DNA of 63,265 nt from Deltaproteobacteria bacterium (GTDB lineage: Bacteria; Desulfobacterota; Desulfuromonadia; Geobacterales; Pseudopelobacteraceae): NCBI GenBank assembly GCA_021850095.1, contig JAJZRX010000012.1:1-63265 (forward strand), given 5' to 3'. The notes below the pieces were generated by a model. That model was not told the DNA's origin, ran no database searches, and saw nothing but the letters and a program-made list of their open reading frames with translations. The translations under genes and the position numbers were made by a program. Shown here one piece after another: positions 43,706 through 57,452 of this stretch; positions within the stretch are counted from its first letter, which is position 1, and the number at the start of each line of letters is the position of its first letter.

Positions 43706-45709
43706 TCAGGGACGACTGACTCCGTCCAGCAGTTCCCGGATTTTTCTGGCCAGACCAGCCGGCGAGACCGGTTTCATGATCAGCTCTACGCCGTCTTGCC
43801 CCAACCCCCGTTCCTGGATCAGATCGGCGGTGTAGCCGCTGATGAACAGCACCTTGATGTCCGGTCGCAGCGCGCGGATTTCCCGGCAGGCCTGGGAGCC
43901 GTTCTTGTTGGGCATGATCATGTCCAGCAGCACCAGGTCGATGCCGTCCGGCTGAACCTGGAACATATCGACCGCTTCCTGCCCGTCACGGGCGATCAGA
44001 ACCTTGTAGCCGAACTCCTGCAGAACGTTGACCTCCAGATCGCGGATGATCTGGTCATCTTCGGCCAGCAGGATGGTTTCCGTACCTCCCCGTGGCAGTG
44101 CCGGTGCGGTTGCGGGTGCTGCGGCATCCTGCGTCTCGATCAGCGGCAGGTACAGCCGCAAGGTGGTTCCGATGCCCGGCTCGCTGTAAACCTTGATATA
44201 GCCGTTGTGCTGGCTGATGATGCCATACACGATCGACATTCCCAGACCGGTGCCCTTGCCGGATTCCTTGGTGGTGAAAAACGGGTCGAAAATCTTCTGG
44301 ACGGTGGCTTGATCCATCCCCTTGCCGGTATCCGATACATTGATCAGGGCGTATCTGCCCGGTTTGCCGAAGCCGTAGCGGTTGACAAAGGAGCTGTCCA
44401 TCTCCACCTCTTCGGTTGAAATGCAGAAGCGCCCGCCGGCCGGCATGGCGTCCCGCGCATTGGTGGCAAGGTTCATCAGCACCTGGTCGATCTGGCCGCC
44501 GTCGGCGTTGACATGGAGTTGGTTCTGGTGGAAGGCGGTTTCCAGCCGGATATCCTCACCGATGACCCGCTTGAGGAGCTTGGCGGCGTTATCGATCAAC
44601 CCGTTCAGCTCCAGCGGCTGCTGCTTCATCTCCTGTTTGCGGCTGAAAACCAGCAATCCCCTGGTGAGCTGGGCAGCCTTTTCCGAAGCGGCAATGATAT
44701 GGTCTATGTGCGGTTTATGGGGACTTTCGGGCTTCATGCTGATCTGGGCCAGGTTACCATAGCCGATGATGACGCTGAGGATGTTGTTGAAATCGTGGGC
44801 GATGCCCCCCGCCAGCTGACCGATGGCCTCCATCTTCTGTGACTGGAGCAGCTGTTCCTCCAGCCGTTTGCGTCCGGTGACATCCTCGATGACACTGATG
44901 AAGTATTTCGGACTGCCATTTTCCTCCCGGGCCAGGGAGACGGCCATATGCACCCAGACGGCGTTGCCGTCACGGTGGATAAAACGTTTTTCAACCGCAT
45001 AGGAAGAAATTTTCCCCTCCAGCAGCGAGCGCAGGTCGGCCTGTTCAAGCTCCCGATCCTCCGGATGGGTTACGTCCCCGATCGTCAGTTTCTGCAGTTC
45101 CGACGGAAAGTGTCCAGTTGTTTCGCATAGTTTGGCATTAACCCTGACAAAACGCCCGTCCAGAGCCACATGGGCGATCCCGACCGCCGCCAGCTCAAAG
45201 GCGTTGCGATAGCGCTCCTCACTTTCCAGCAGATGATCCGCTGTCCGCACCAGTTCGGCGGTGCGCTCGTTCACCAGGCTTTCCAGGGAAGCCTCGCGCT
45301 TTTCAAGCTCTCTGCGCAGCAGATACAGGTCGCGAAACACCTTGACCTTGCTGCGCAGGATTGCCGGTTCCAGCGGCTTGAGCAGGTAATCCACCGCTCC
45401 GGCATCATAGCCCTTGAACTGGCAGCTGATGTCTTTCATGCCGGCAGTGACGAAGATGATCGGCAGATGCCTGGTTTTCGGGTTGGAGCGCATCAGTTCG
45501 GCGGTTTCAAAGCCGTCCATGTCCGGCATCTGCACATCCAGCAGCACCAGAGCGAAATCATGTTTCAGGGAGAGGCGCAGGGCGTCGTTGCCGGAGAGGG
45601 CCTTGACCAGATTGAGCCCCAGGTCGGACAGGAGCGCTTCAAGCGCCGTCAGGTTTTCCGGCCGGTCATCCACCAGCAGGATCGAAATGCTTTCCTGTTC
45701 CCGCATCAT
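43706..45709 (-). CDS. Hybrid histidine kinase: REC-PAS-HisKA-HATPase-REC
   Basis: A 667-aa cytosolic protein. Receiver 1 (about 8-125) has [18 protein letters not shown] and [19 protein letters not shown] helical linker leads to a PAS domain (about 160-285, [31 protein letters not shown]). HisKA is the [17 protein letters not shown] type; HATPase has [14 protein letters not shown] and [14 protein letters not shown]. Receiver 2 (about 545-660) carries [13 protein letters not shown] and [13 protein letters not shown]. The start overlaps the cheB stop (ATGA). It is the last gene of the operon with CheR and CheB. Confidence 0.93.
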   Translation of the reverse strand: MMREQESISILLVDDRPENLTALEALLSDLGLNLVKALSGNDALRLSLKHDFALVLLDVQMPDMDGFETAELMRSNPKTRHLPIIFVTAGMKDISCQFKGYDAGAVDYLLKPLEPAILRSKVKVFRDLYLLRRELEKREASLESLVNERTAELVRTADHLLESEERYRNAFELAAVGIAHVALDGRFVRVNAKLCETTGHFPSELQKLTIGDVTHPEDRELEQADLRSLLEGKISSYAVEKRFIHRDGNAVWVHMAVSLAREENGSPKYFISVIEDVTGRKRLEEQLLQSQKMEAIGQLAGGIAHDFNNILSVIIGYGNLAQISMKPESPHKPHIDHIIAASEKAAQLTRGLLVFSRKQEMKQQPLELNGLIDNAAKLLKRVIGEDIRLETAFHQNQLHVNADGGQIDQVLMNLATNARDAMPAGGRFCISTEEVEMDSSFVNRYGFGKPGRYALINVSDTGKGMDQATVQKIFDPFFTTKESGKGTGLGMSIVYGIISQHNGYIKVYSEPGIGTTLRLYLPLIETQDAAAPATAPALPRGGTETILLAEDDQIIRDLEVNVLQEFGYKVLIARDGQEAVDMFQVQPDGIDLVLLDMIMPNKNGSQACREIRALRPDIKVLFISGYTADLIQERGLGQDGVELIMKPVSPAGLARKIRELLDGVSRP

Positions 45710-46326
45710 GACGGCTCTCCTTGTTCAGAATGTCTGCCGGCCAGCAGCTGCAGCAGGGCGGGCAGCAGCTCCAGGCTGATGACGTGGTCGGCGGCAACCA
45801 GACTTAAGGCATGCTCGGGCATGGAGGGCGCCTCGGCTTCGACCGGATCCTGGATGACGGTCAGCCCCCCTTCTTCCTGTATCCGCTGCAGTCCGCGCCC
45901 GCCGTCATAGCCGGCTCCGGTCAGGACGATTCCGATCACGCCCCTGCCAAAGGCGGCTGCGGCCGATTCAAAGAGCACATCGGCTGAGGGGCGGGCAAAG
46001 TTGACCGGCGGTTCGCTGGAAAGCGACAGGACGGCATCCTTTTCCAGCAGCAGGTGATAGTTGGGGGGGGCCAGATACACGCAGCCGGGCTCCATGGTTT
46101 CTTCCTCGTCAGCTTCCTTGACCCGGATGGCGCACAGTTCGTCCAGCAGTCGGGCCAAGCCGTTTCCCGCTTCCGGGCTGATGTGCTGCACGATCAGAAT
46201 CGGCAGCGGGAAGTCGGCCGGCAAGGCGCCCAGAAGCCGTTTGAGGGCCTGGACACCGCCGGTGGACACCCCAAGCACCACCACCCGGAACACTCGTTTG
46301 TCAGGATTGCAGGTAGCGTTTGACAT
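45706..46326 (-). CDS. cheB: CheB-type methylesterase, catalytic domain only
   Basis: A 206-aa protein. ATG 46326 has AGGGGG at 10 bases and lies inside the cheR end. Catalytic triad regions: serine in VLGVSTGGVQALKRLL, histidine in ILIVQHISPEAGNGLA, aspartate in GIVLTGAGYDGGRGLQ. It lacks the N-terminal receiver that normally controls CheB, so phosphorylation control must come from a partner. CheB removes methyl groups from (or deamidates) receptor glutamates. No chemoreceptor gene is near, so its substrate is unknown. Confidence 0.92.
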   Translation of the reverse strand: MSNATCNPDKRVFRVVVLGVSTGGVQALKRLLGALPADFPLPILIVQHISPEAGNGLARLLDELCAIRVKEADEEETMEPGCVYLAPPNYHLLLEKDAVLSLSSEPPVNFARPSADVLFESAAAAFGRGVIGIVLTGAGYDGGRGLQRIQEEGGLTVIQDPVEAEAPSMPEHALSLVAADHVISLELLPALLQLLAGRHSEQGEPS

Positions 46327-47134
46327 AGATGCGCGTCCCCCTGGCCAGTTCATCGTAATTTCCCGCGACGCCCCGCTTTTCCAGAGACTCCTTCTGGCCG
46401 AGACAGAGAAAGCCGCCCGGCAGCAGGGCCCGATCGAAAAGCTCCAGCACCCGTTCCTTCAGGGCGGCCTTGAAATAGATCATCACATTGCGGCAGACCA
46501 CCATGTTCATCTCGCCGAAGTCGGCGTCCACCGCCAGGTTGTGAGCCGCAAAAACGATCTCCTTCTTTAGTTCGGGCATCAGCATGGCGTGGTCGTAGCG
46601 GGCGGTGTAATAATCGGCGAAATCATGCTGTCCGCCGCTTTTCTGGTAATTCCGGATGAAGCGCTGCATCTCCTTCAGCGGGTAGATCCCTTCGCGGGCC
46701 TTGCTCAATACCTCCTCGTTGACATCGGTGGCGTAGATCCGGTAGCGCCCCTGCAGCCCCTCCTCCCGGAGCAGGATCGCCATGGAATAGACCTCTTCGC
46801 CGCTGGCGCAGCCGGCATGCCAGATCTTGACAAAGGAGTAGGTTTTGAGATGGGGAACGACCTGTTCGCGCACTGCCCTGAAAAAAAGCGGATCGCGGAA
46901 CATCTCGGAAACATTGACGGTGATGCCGCAGACGAACTGGTCCAGCAGATTACGGTCCCGCAGCAGCCGTCCCTGGGCCTCGGACAGGTTGGCAAAGCCC
47001 GAGCCGGACAGCCAGTTGAGCAGCCGCCGCCGGAGTGACGATTCGGCGTAATCCCGAAAGTCGTAACCGTAGACCTGCTGGAGCGCCTCCAGCAGCAGTC
47101 TGCTCTCGATGTCGAAAATCCCGTCGTTGTTCAT
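46301..47134 (-). CDS. cheR: CheR-type protein-glutamate methyltransferase
   Basis: A 277-aa protein with the N-terminal helical CheR domain (YGYDFRDYAESSLRRRLLNW) and the SAM-binding domain: FVKIWHAGCASGEEVYSMAI, YRIYATDVNEEVLSKAREG and VVCRNVMIYFKAALKERVL. It transfers methyl groups to glutamates of its target. It overlaps cheB downstream and starts 3 bp after the giant kinase. The tetratricopeptide or pentapeptide-binding extras of some CheR proteins are absent. Confidence 0.94.
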   Translation of the reverse strand: MNNDGIFDIESRLLLEALQQVYGYDFRDYAESSLRRRLLNWLSGSGFANLSEAQGRLLRDRNLLDQFVCGITVNVSEMFRDPLFFRAVREQVVPHLKTYSFVKIWHAGCASGEEVYSMAILLREEGLQGRYRIYATDVNEEVLSKAREGIYPLKEMQRFIRNYQKSGGQHDFADYYTARYDHAMLMPELKKEIVFAAHNLAVDADFGEMNMVVCRNVMIYFKAALKERVLELFDRALLPGGFLCLGQKESLEKRGVAGNYDELARGTRIYVKRYLQS

Positions 47135-47137
47135 CGC

Positions 47138-50100
47138 TTATCCTTGCTGGTACAGCCAGACCCGCATCAGTGACAGCAGTTTGTCCACATCGATCGGTTT
47201 AGCGATATAGTCGCTGGCCCCGGCCTGCAGGCATCTCTCCTGATCCCCTTTCAGCGCTTTGGCGGTCATGGCGATGATGTGGAGTTTTGCGAAACGGGGA
47301 TCCTTGCGAATGGCGCGGATGGTTTCATAGCCATCCATCTCCGGCATCATGATGTCCATCAGCACCAGATTGACGTCCGGATGTTCCTCCAGGCGCTGCA
47401 GCGCTTCCCGGCCGTTTTCCGCCTCAACCACGGTCATGTGCTTGTCGGTCAGTACACTGGTGATGGAGAAGACGTTGCGCATGTCGTCGTCCACCAGCAG
47501 GATCTTCTTCCCTTCCAGCATGGTCTCCTTGTCCAGCGAGGCCCGCAGCATGCGCTGTTTGTCGGGGTTGAGCGAGCTTTCCACCTGGTGCAGGAAGAGG
47601 GTGGCTTCATTCAGCAGCCGCTCGGGACTTTTGGCCCCTTTGATGATGATGCTTTCGGTGTAGTGGCGCAGCTTCAGCTCCTCTTCGCGGGTCAGATTTC
47701 TGCCGGTGTGGATGATGACCGGCAGGCGCCGGTTTTCATCCTGCCTGCGGATATGTTCCAGCAGGTCGAAGCCGGACATGTCCGAGAGCCCCAGGTCGAG
47801 CACCATACAGTCGAAATGTTCCCGGGAGAGCAGGCTGATGGCCTCGTCACCGCTGCCGGCCAGGCTGATCTCCACATCCCGCCCCTCCAGCAGCGCCAGC
47901 AGGCTTTTGGCTTCATTCTGGTCATCCTCCACGATCAGCAGCTTTCTGACCGAGCAGGAAATGGCGCTCTCGATGGTGGAAAAGATCTGCGCCAGCTGAT
48001 CCGGGTCAACCGGTTTGGTGACAAAGCCGATCGCGCCCATGGCCATGGCTTTCTGGCGCTCTTCCAGGCAGGTCAGGAAATGCACCGGAATATGGCGGGT
48101 GCGGGGATTTTCCTTCAGCAGGCGCATGACCCCCCAGCCGTCCACATGGGGCAGCATGACATCCAGAATGATGGCATCGGGCAGGAAATGGTCGGCCAGA
48201 TACAGCCCGTCTTCGCCGTTGCCCGCCGAAAGGGCCGCAAAGCCGCGCTCCCGGACCATCTCCATCAGGATGCGCGCAAAGCCGAGATCATCCTCGATAA
48301 TCAGGATGCTCTTTTGCCCCCCTTGAATCTGGTGGCGGTCATCAGGCAGCGGGGAAGGTGAGGCTGCATCAGCTTTTCGGGGAGGGAACGCCGCCGGAGC
48401 CATCTGTTCGGTCCTGCCGCCTGTGCTCGTGCGAGGGGCAGCCGATGATTCAGCTCCGGCAGCTTCGTGCGGCTCCAGCGGCAGGTAGAGCGTAAAAATG
48501 CTGCCATCTCCTTCGCGGCTTTCCAGGGTGATGTCACCCGCCATGGCGCGGGCCAGCTGGCGCGAGATGGAGAGCCCCAGGCCGGTTCCGCCGAATTTCC
48601 GGCTGGTGCTGCCGTCTCCCTGCTGGAAGGCCTGGAATATGATCTCCTGCTTTTCAGGCGGGATGCCGATGCCGCTGTCGATCACCGAAAAGGCGACGGC
48701 CGGCTGCGGCAGGGGATTGTCGTTCTGGCCGGGAAGGAAGGCCTTGAGCGAAATCGAGCCGTGGGACGTGAACTTGAAGGCGTTGGAAAGCAGGTTTTTC
48801 AGGATCTGCTGGGTGCGCTGCCCGTCGATGCGGACTGATTCCGGAAGATCCGGCGCTCCGCTGCACTCGAAAACGATCCCCTTTTGGTCCGCTAGCGGGT
48901 TGAACAGGGAGCCCAAATGGCCGAAGAGCTCCGTCAGCGGCAGGGATTCATAATGGAATTCCAGCCGTCCGGCTTCGACCTTGGAAAGATCCAGAATGTC
49001 GTTGATCAGATTGAGCAGATCGTTGCCGGCGCTGTTCATGGTGCGGGCGAATTCGATCTGTTTCTCGCTTAAATTGCCTTCCCGGTTGTCCATCAGCAGG
49101 CGCGAGAGGATCAGGAGGCTGTTGAGCGGGGTGCGCAGCTCGTGGGACATATTGGCCAGAAATTCGGACTTATAGGCGCTGATACGCTCCAGTTCCTCCG
49201 CTTTGCGCTGCAATTGGCGGCTGGTCTCCTCGACCTCGCGGTTCTTGATCCGAATCTGCTCACGCTGCTGCTCCAGCATCTGGGCCCGTTCTTCCAGCTC
49301 TTCATTGGTCTGCTGCAGCTGCTCCTGCTGAACGCGCAGCTCCTCGGTCTGGGATTGGGTCTGTTCCAGCAGCTCGTCCACCAGGCTGCGGGATATGGTG
49401 ACCCCCACGCCGGTGGCAAGCACCCTGCGGGCCAGTTCGAACAGTTCATTTTCCCGGTCGCCGAAGGAATGGAAGGAAGCGGTCTCGACCACACCGATCA
49501 GGCGCTTGTCGTGGATCAGCGGCAGGGCGGCGATCGTCAGCGGCTCCGCCTCACCCAGCCCCGAACTGACCGTCAGGTAGCCGGCCGGCACATCGGACAG
49601 GATAATGATCTTCTGATCGCGGGCGGCCTGGCCGGCCAGCCCCTGCCCCAGCTGGTAGCCGGCCCCGGCCTCCCGCTCCTTGAGCGCATGGCCGGCCGCC
49701 AGCTCCAATACTCCCGTGCGGTCGTTCCACAGATAAAATGCACCGGCGGCGGCTCCCAGGTAGCCGCAGAGATACGACAGGCACTGCTGCAGCACATCCT
49801 GCAACGAACGCTCTCCGCGCAGCAGGTCGTTCATTCCGTTGATGCCGTTTTTCAGCCAGTCCCGGTCAAGCTCCTCCTGCCGCACATGGCGCAGCGCCTC
49901 GGTCATGCGGGCCAAAGCCATGTCCTGTTTGGCCTGCAGCGCGCACATATCCGAAACAGTCCGCAGCAGCACTCCCGCCTCGTCCCTGGTGAAGCTGTCC
50001 GGAGCCAGATCCAGCGGTTGTGTTATCAGCACCTGGCGATTCAGGTCGCCATCGGCGATCGCCTCGGCCAGTACGGCCTTGTCTTCGGCTCCCCGCGACA

Positions 50101-50785
50101 GCACGCCCAGCGCGTCCAGGGCCGTGCGGATCGGATCCGCCACGCTGCGGCTGATCTGCAGGGCGATAATCAGGGCAATCAGCAGGGAAAAGAGCATCAG
50201 TGCGATCAGCGAGTTGCGCAGTGTGTGGTAAAGCTGCTCGGCCTCCTCATCGCCTCGCTTCCCTTCGGCCACATTGTACTTGATCAGGTCGTCCAGGGTA
50301 TCTTCCAGTTCGTGGAAACGATCCCGGGCATCGTTCTCCACCAGCCGCAGTGCGGCATCCTTGTTGCCGTTCAGCGACAGGCGGGTCACTTGGCCGATGA
50401 TCGTGACATAATCGGGCCAGACCCTGGCGAAACGTTCCAGCAGGCTCTGCTCGGTGGGGTCCAGCTGGGTGGCACGGTATTTCTCCAGCAGATCGCTGAT
50501 GGCCAGTTCGTTCACCCGCATCTGGCTTTGGATCTGCTCCATCCATTCCAGCCCAGGGTTGAGGATGTGGCGCAGCGCCCGCCGGTTATGGAGCGTCAGA
50601 TTGGCGTTGATGTCATTGGAGTAAACGATCTGGCGCATGGTGGTTTTGTTGATTATTACCAGCAGATCGTCGATTCTGGCCATTCCCAGGATGCTGGCGC
50701 CCGCTACCAACAATGAGATCAGTATGATGGTGGCAAAACCGAGGAGTATTTTTGTTCCGATTTTCAGGTTGCTGAACCATCCCAT
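47138..50785 (-). CDS. Membrane hybrid histidine kinase: 4HB-type sensor-HAMP-GAF-HK-REC-REC-REC
   Basis: A 1215-aa protein. Transmembrane helices at about 12-34 and 192-212 enclose a helical periplasmic sensor like those of chemoreceptors. HAMP follows (about 213-280), then GAF (about 325-465), a glutamine-rich coiled coil (about 470-540), HisKA with the phospho-histidine near 548 (NMSHELRTPLNSL) and HATPase (about 655-770). Three receivers come last (ILIIEDDLGFAR, LLIVEDDQNEAK, ILLVDDDMRNVF, each with its own aspartate). Gene neighbours are a substrate-binding lipoprotein upstream and cheR-cheB downstream. The architecture implies a multi-step phosphorelay in which CheR/CheB adjust some partner. 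Confidence 0.93.
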   Translation of the reverse strand: MGWFSNLKIGTKILLGFATIILISLLVAGASILGMARIDDLLVIINKTTMRQIVYSNDINANLTLHNRRALRHILNPGLEWMEQIQSQMRVNELAISDLLEKYRATQLDPTEQSLLERFARVWPDYVTIIGQVTRLSLNGNKDAALRLVENDARDRFHELEDTLDDLIKYNVAEGKRGDEEAEQLYHTLRNSLIALMLFSLLIALIIALQISRSVADPIRTALDALGVLSRGAEDKAVLAEAIADGDLNRQVLITQPLDLAPDSFTRDEAGVLLRTVSDMCALQAKQDMALARMTEALRHVRQEELDRDWLKNGINGMNDLLRGERSLQDVLQQCLSYLCGYLGAAAGAFYLWNDRTGVLELAAGHALKEREAGAGYQLGQGLAGQAARDQKIIILSDVPAGYLTVSSGLGEAEPLTIAALPLIHDKRLIGVVETASFHSFGDRENELFELARRVLATGVGVTISRSLVDELLEQTQSQTEELRVQQEQLQQTNEELEERAQMLEQQREQIRIKNREVEETSRQLQRKAEELERISAYKSEFLANMSHELRTPLNSLLILSRLLMDNREGNLSEKQIEFARTMNSAGNDLLNLINDILDLSKVEAGRLEFHYESLPLTELFGHLGSLFNPLADQKGIVFECSGAPDLPESVRIDGQRTQQILKNLLSNAFKFTSHGSISLKAFLPGQNDNPLPQPAVAFSVIDSGIGIPPEKQEIIFQAFQQGDGSTSRKFGGTGLGLSISRQLARAMAGDITLESREGDGSIFTLYLPLEPHEAAGAESSAAPRTSTGGRTEQMAPAAFPPRKADAASPSPLPDDRHQIQGGQKSILIIEDDLGFARILMEMVRERGFAALSAGNGEDGLYLADHFLPDAIILDVMLPHVDGWGVMRLLKENPRTRHIPVHFLTCLEERQKAMAMGAIGFVTKPVDPDQLAQIFSTIESAISCSVRKLLIVEDDQNEAKSLLALLEGRDVEISLAGSGDEAISLLSREHFDCMVLDLGLSDMSGFDLLEHIRRQDENRRLPVIIHTGRNLTREEELKLRHYTESIIIKGAKSPERLLNEATLFLHQVESSLNPDKQRMLRASLDKETMLEGKKILLVDDDMRNVFSITSVLTDKHMTVVEAENGREALQRLEEHPDVNLVLMDIMMPEMDGYETIRAIRKDPRFAKLHIIAMTAKALKGDQERCLQAGASDYIAKPIDVDKLLSLMRVWLYQQG

Positions 50786-50809
50786 GCAGAGCGCTCCTTG
50801 CGGCCTGAT

Positions 50810-51805
50810 TTATCTGCCGGCTGTGGCAGAGCCCGGCCTGAGCGAGTCAAGCGGCGCCAGATCAAACAGCTTGTGAAAGTCCGGCAGAGGCTTCTTTTCT
50901 GCCGTTACCCGTCCAGCAATCCAGGCGGCATGCATATTCAGCGAATCAAGCTGGCGCTGCCCCAGGGTCAGGGTGTGGTTCTCTTCATTCAGTATGCTTT
51001 CGGCATCGGCGGCGGATACCTTCAGAGTTCGTCCGATCAGCGCCCGTGCTTTCTGCGGGTGTTCCGCCAGGCTTTTTTCGGCTTGTGCCAGGGCTCTCAT
51101 CACCCGCCTGGTCAGTTCAGGTTGTGCGGCCAGCAGCTCCCGTTTGGCTGTCAGATAGTTATTGGTCAGGCAAAATCCCGGCTCGCTCAAGATCTGCGCC
51201 CGGTCACCGAGCAGGCGTTTCCCTTCCAGGAGGTACATGTTGGAGGATGAATAGGCGTCGATGTCTCCGGTCATCAGCGCACTGGGCATATCCTTCAGGT
51301 CCATGGTCTGAAACGTCACCTCGCTTAACGCGATGCCTTTCTTTTTCAGATACAGATCGGCAAAAATCTGGGAGCTGACTCCGTTTTTGACACCGATCCG
51401 CTTGCCCTTCAGATCCCTGCCCTCGCTGATACCCCGATCCTTGCGCGCCAGGATCTTGGTGGAGTTGGCGGAGTTGGACAGGCTGGCGATAACCGCGAAG
51501 TCGTCCCGCACGAGGGCCTGTTTCACCACCGGCGGATCGCCCATGATGCCGAAGGTGCATTCGCCGCCCAGAAAAGCCTCCATGGCGCTCTTGCCGTCTC
51601 CCAGCTTCATGATGACGGCCTCAAGCCCCTCTTCCGCAAAATAGCCCTTCTCCAGCGCCAGATCGACCAGCAGCGCCATATGCCCCCCCTGGCAGAAGCT
51701 GATCTTCTCCAGCTGCCGGATTTCAGACTGTTTTTTTTCCTGGGTGCAGCCGCACAGCAGCACTGCCAGCGCCGGCACGGCTATCATCAGCACTAAACGG
51801 CTCAT
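50810..51805 (-). CDS. Substrate-binding lipoprotein, NMT1/SsuA/TauA-like, without a transporter
   Basis: A 331-aa protein. A lipobox (SRLVLMIAVPALAVLLCGC) anchors it. The mature part is a type II binding fold: ISFCQGGHMALLVDLALEKGYFAEEGLEA, GECTFGIMGDPPVVKQALV, DLKGKRIGVKNGVSSQIF and a hinge with AYSSSNMYLLEGKRLLG. Homologues feed ABC importers for nitrate, taurine, sulfonates or thiamine precursors, but no ABC ATPase or permease is near. It starts 24 bp before the giant kinase, so the likeliest role is presenting a ligand to that kinase's periplasmic domain. Confidence 0.85.
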   Translation of the reverse strand: MSRLVLMIAVPALAVLLCGCTQEKKQSEIRQLEKISFCQGGHMALLVDLALEKGYFAEEGLEAVIMKLGDGKSAMEAFLGGECTFGIMGDPPVVKQALVRDDFAVIASLSNSANSTKILARKDRGISEGRDLKGKRIGVKNGVSSQIFADLYLKKKGIALSEVTFQTMDLKDMPSALMTGDIDAYSSSNMYLLEGKRLLGDRAQILSEPGFCLTNNYLTAKRELLAAQPELTRRVMRALAQAEKSLAEHPQKARALIGRTLKVSAADAESILNEENHTLTLGQRQLDSLNMHAAWIAGRVTAEKKPLPDFHKLFDLAPLDSLRPGSATAGR

Positions 51806-51832
51806 GTCGCTCCCTCCTGCGTCGGAGATGTG

Positions 51833-51877
51833 CCGGGTTGGCAGAGCAACCCGGCGGTCGTCGGATTGAGTATACCA
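51833..51877 (-). promoter_or_regulatory. Candidate promoter and leader hairpin of the binding-protein/kinase operon
   Basis: On the minus strand an extended -10 TGGTATACT (51877-51869) has no clear -35. Downstream, in the predicted leader, is a perfect 8-bp hairpin CCGGGTTG / CAACCCGG (51833-51854) without a T-run, ending about 27 bases before the gene. Confidence 0.35.
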
Positions 51878-51995
51878 GTTAGTTTTAAGGCTGCATCCGC
51901 AAGATTAAAAAAAACGCGGATCAAGGTGAGGGGAGGGGAGGGGAGCGTATGCCGTAACAGCGCCGAAGAGCGCCATGTCCGGGGCGGGGTGGCGT

Positions 51996-52433
51996 TTACT
52001 TTTCCAGAATAAAGGTTACCGGGCCGTCGTTGACCAGCGCCACCTGCATGTCGGCCTGGAAGATGCCGGTCTGCACCGGCAGCCCGAGCCGTCTGGCCGC
52101 TGCAACGAAATATTCGTAGAGCCGCTGCCCTTCGGCCGGGGGCGCGGCGCTGTCGAAGGAGGGGCGCTTGCCCTTGGCGCAGTTGCCGGCCAGCGTGAAT
52201 TGCGAAACGATCAGCAGCGCTCCGCCCACATCCCGCAGCGAAAGATTCATCTTGCCATCCCCGTCGCTGAAAATCCGCAAGCCGACGATTTTTTCCGCCA
52301 GCCAGTCGGCCTGCGCTTCACTGTCCCCCTTTTCAACCCCCAGCAAAACCAGGATCCCTTGTCCGATCTGGCCGGTAATCCTGCCCTCGACGGTCACCGA
52401 AGCCGAACTGACACGCTGGATAACGGTTTTCAT
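51996..52433 (-). CDS. dtd: D-aminoacyl-tRNA deacylase
   Basis: A 145-aa protein of normal length. It starts [18 protein letters not shown], contains the active-site [18 protein letters not shown] and ends with the cross-subunit Gly-Pro motif [11 protein letters not shown]. It removes D-amino acids (and glycine) mischarged on tRNA. GGGAGGAG lies ahead of the ATG. It is divergent from gltB and lies upstream of the binding-protein operon. Confidence 0.96.
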   Translation of the reverse strand: MKTVIQRVSSASVTVEGRITGQIGQGILVLLGVEKGDSEAQADWLAEKIVGLRIFSDGDGKMNLSLRDVGGALLIVSQFTLAGNCAKGKRPSFDSAAPPAEGQRLYEYFVAAARRLGLPVQTGIFQADMQVALVNDGPVTFILEK

Positions 52434-52745
52434 CGCTACAACTCCTCCCTGTCGCAGGTTTTTTCATCCGCTTCAGCTATATCAGGAAACAACCTTAAAA
52501 ACCACACCATCCGTTTGACTTTTTGTGTATTCATTATATGATTCTTACCTTGAGCTGTGTGCCGCCGGCGACTGTCAGTCTTGCGGCGGCTGCATGTCCT
52601 CTCTTTTTGTGTACCCAACTGTGTGTTGTTTGAACTCATCGGCGGAATATGCACGAAACTGAATGCCGGTGTCATCACGGGGTCAAACGTTTAACTATCT
52701 AAAATTCAGCTGAAATCAGGACTTGCGAATGGGCGGGGTCAGTAA

Positions 52746-52760
52746 TGGCACGTTCTCTGC
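52746..52760 (+). promoter_or_regulatory. Sigma-54 (RpoN) promoter upstream of gltBD
   Basis: TGGCAC, 5 bases, then CTGC: the -24/-12 pattern with exact spacing and one mismatch (C for T in the -12 element). It lies about 68 bases before the gltB start, with a GC-rich hairpin (CGCCCG/CGGGCG, 52772-52792) in the leader. The rest of the 394-bp dtd-gltB gap holds a GCCGCC/GGCGGC hairpin near 52562-52589 and an isolated TATAAT for dtd on the minus strand (52538-52533). Confidence 0.6.
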
Positions 52761-52827
52761 TTAATCTGTTCCGCCCGTGTCACCTGCGGGCGACTTACCA
52801 AGAATAAAGTTTACAAAGGCACCCACT

Positions 52828-57408
<4,581 letters not shown>

Positions 57409-57452
57409 CAACGCCTTTATAATTTTCAGATATCAAACACAGGGAAACGATT

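Noticed and set aside
49142..50716. A 524-codon frame antisense to the triple-receiver kinase
   Set aside because: Glutamine-rich antisense translation of the kinase coiled-coil and HAMP region; no family features.
51887..51921. CATCCGC ... GCGGATC hairpin with an A-rich loop after dtd
   Set aside because: Resembles the ATCCGCG units of the nuoI palindrome, but the stem is short and the loop long; could be chance or a weak dtd terminator.
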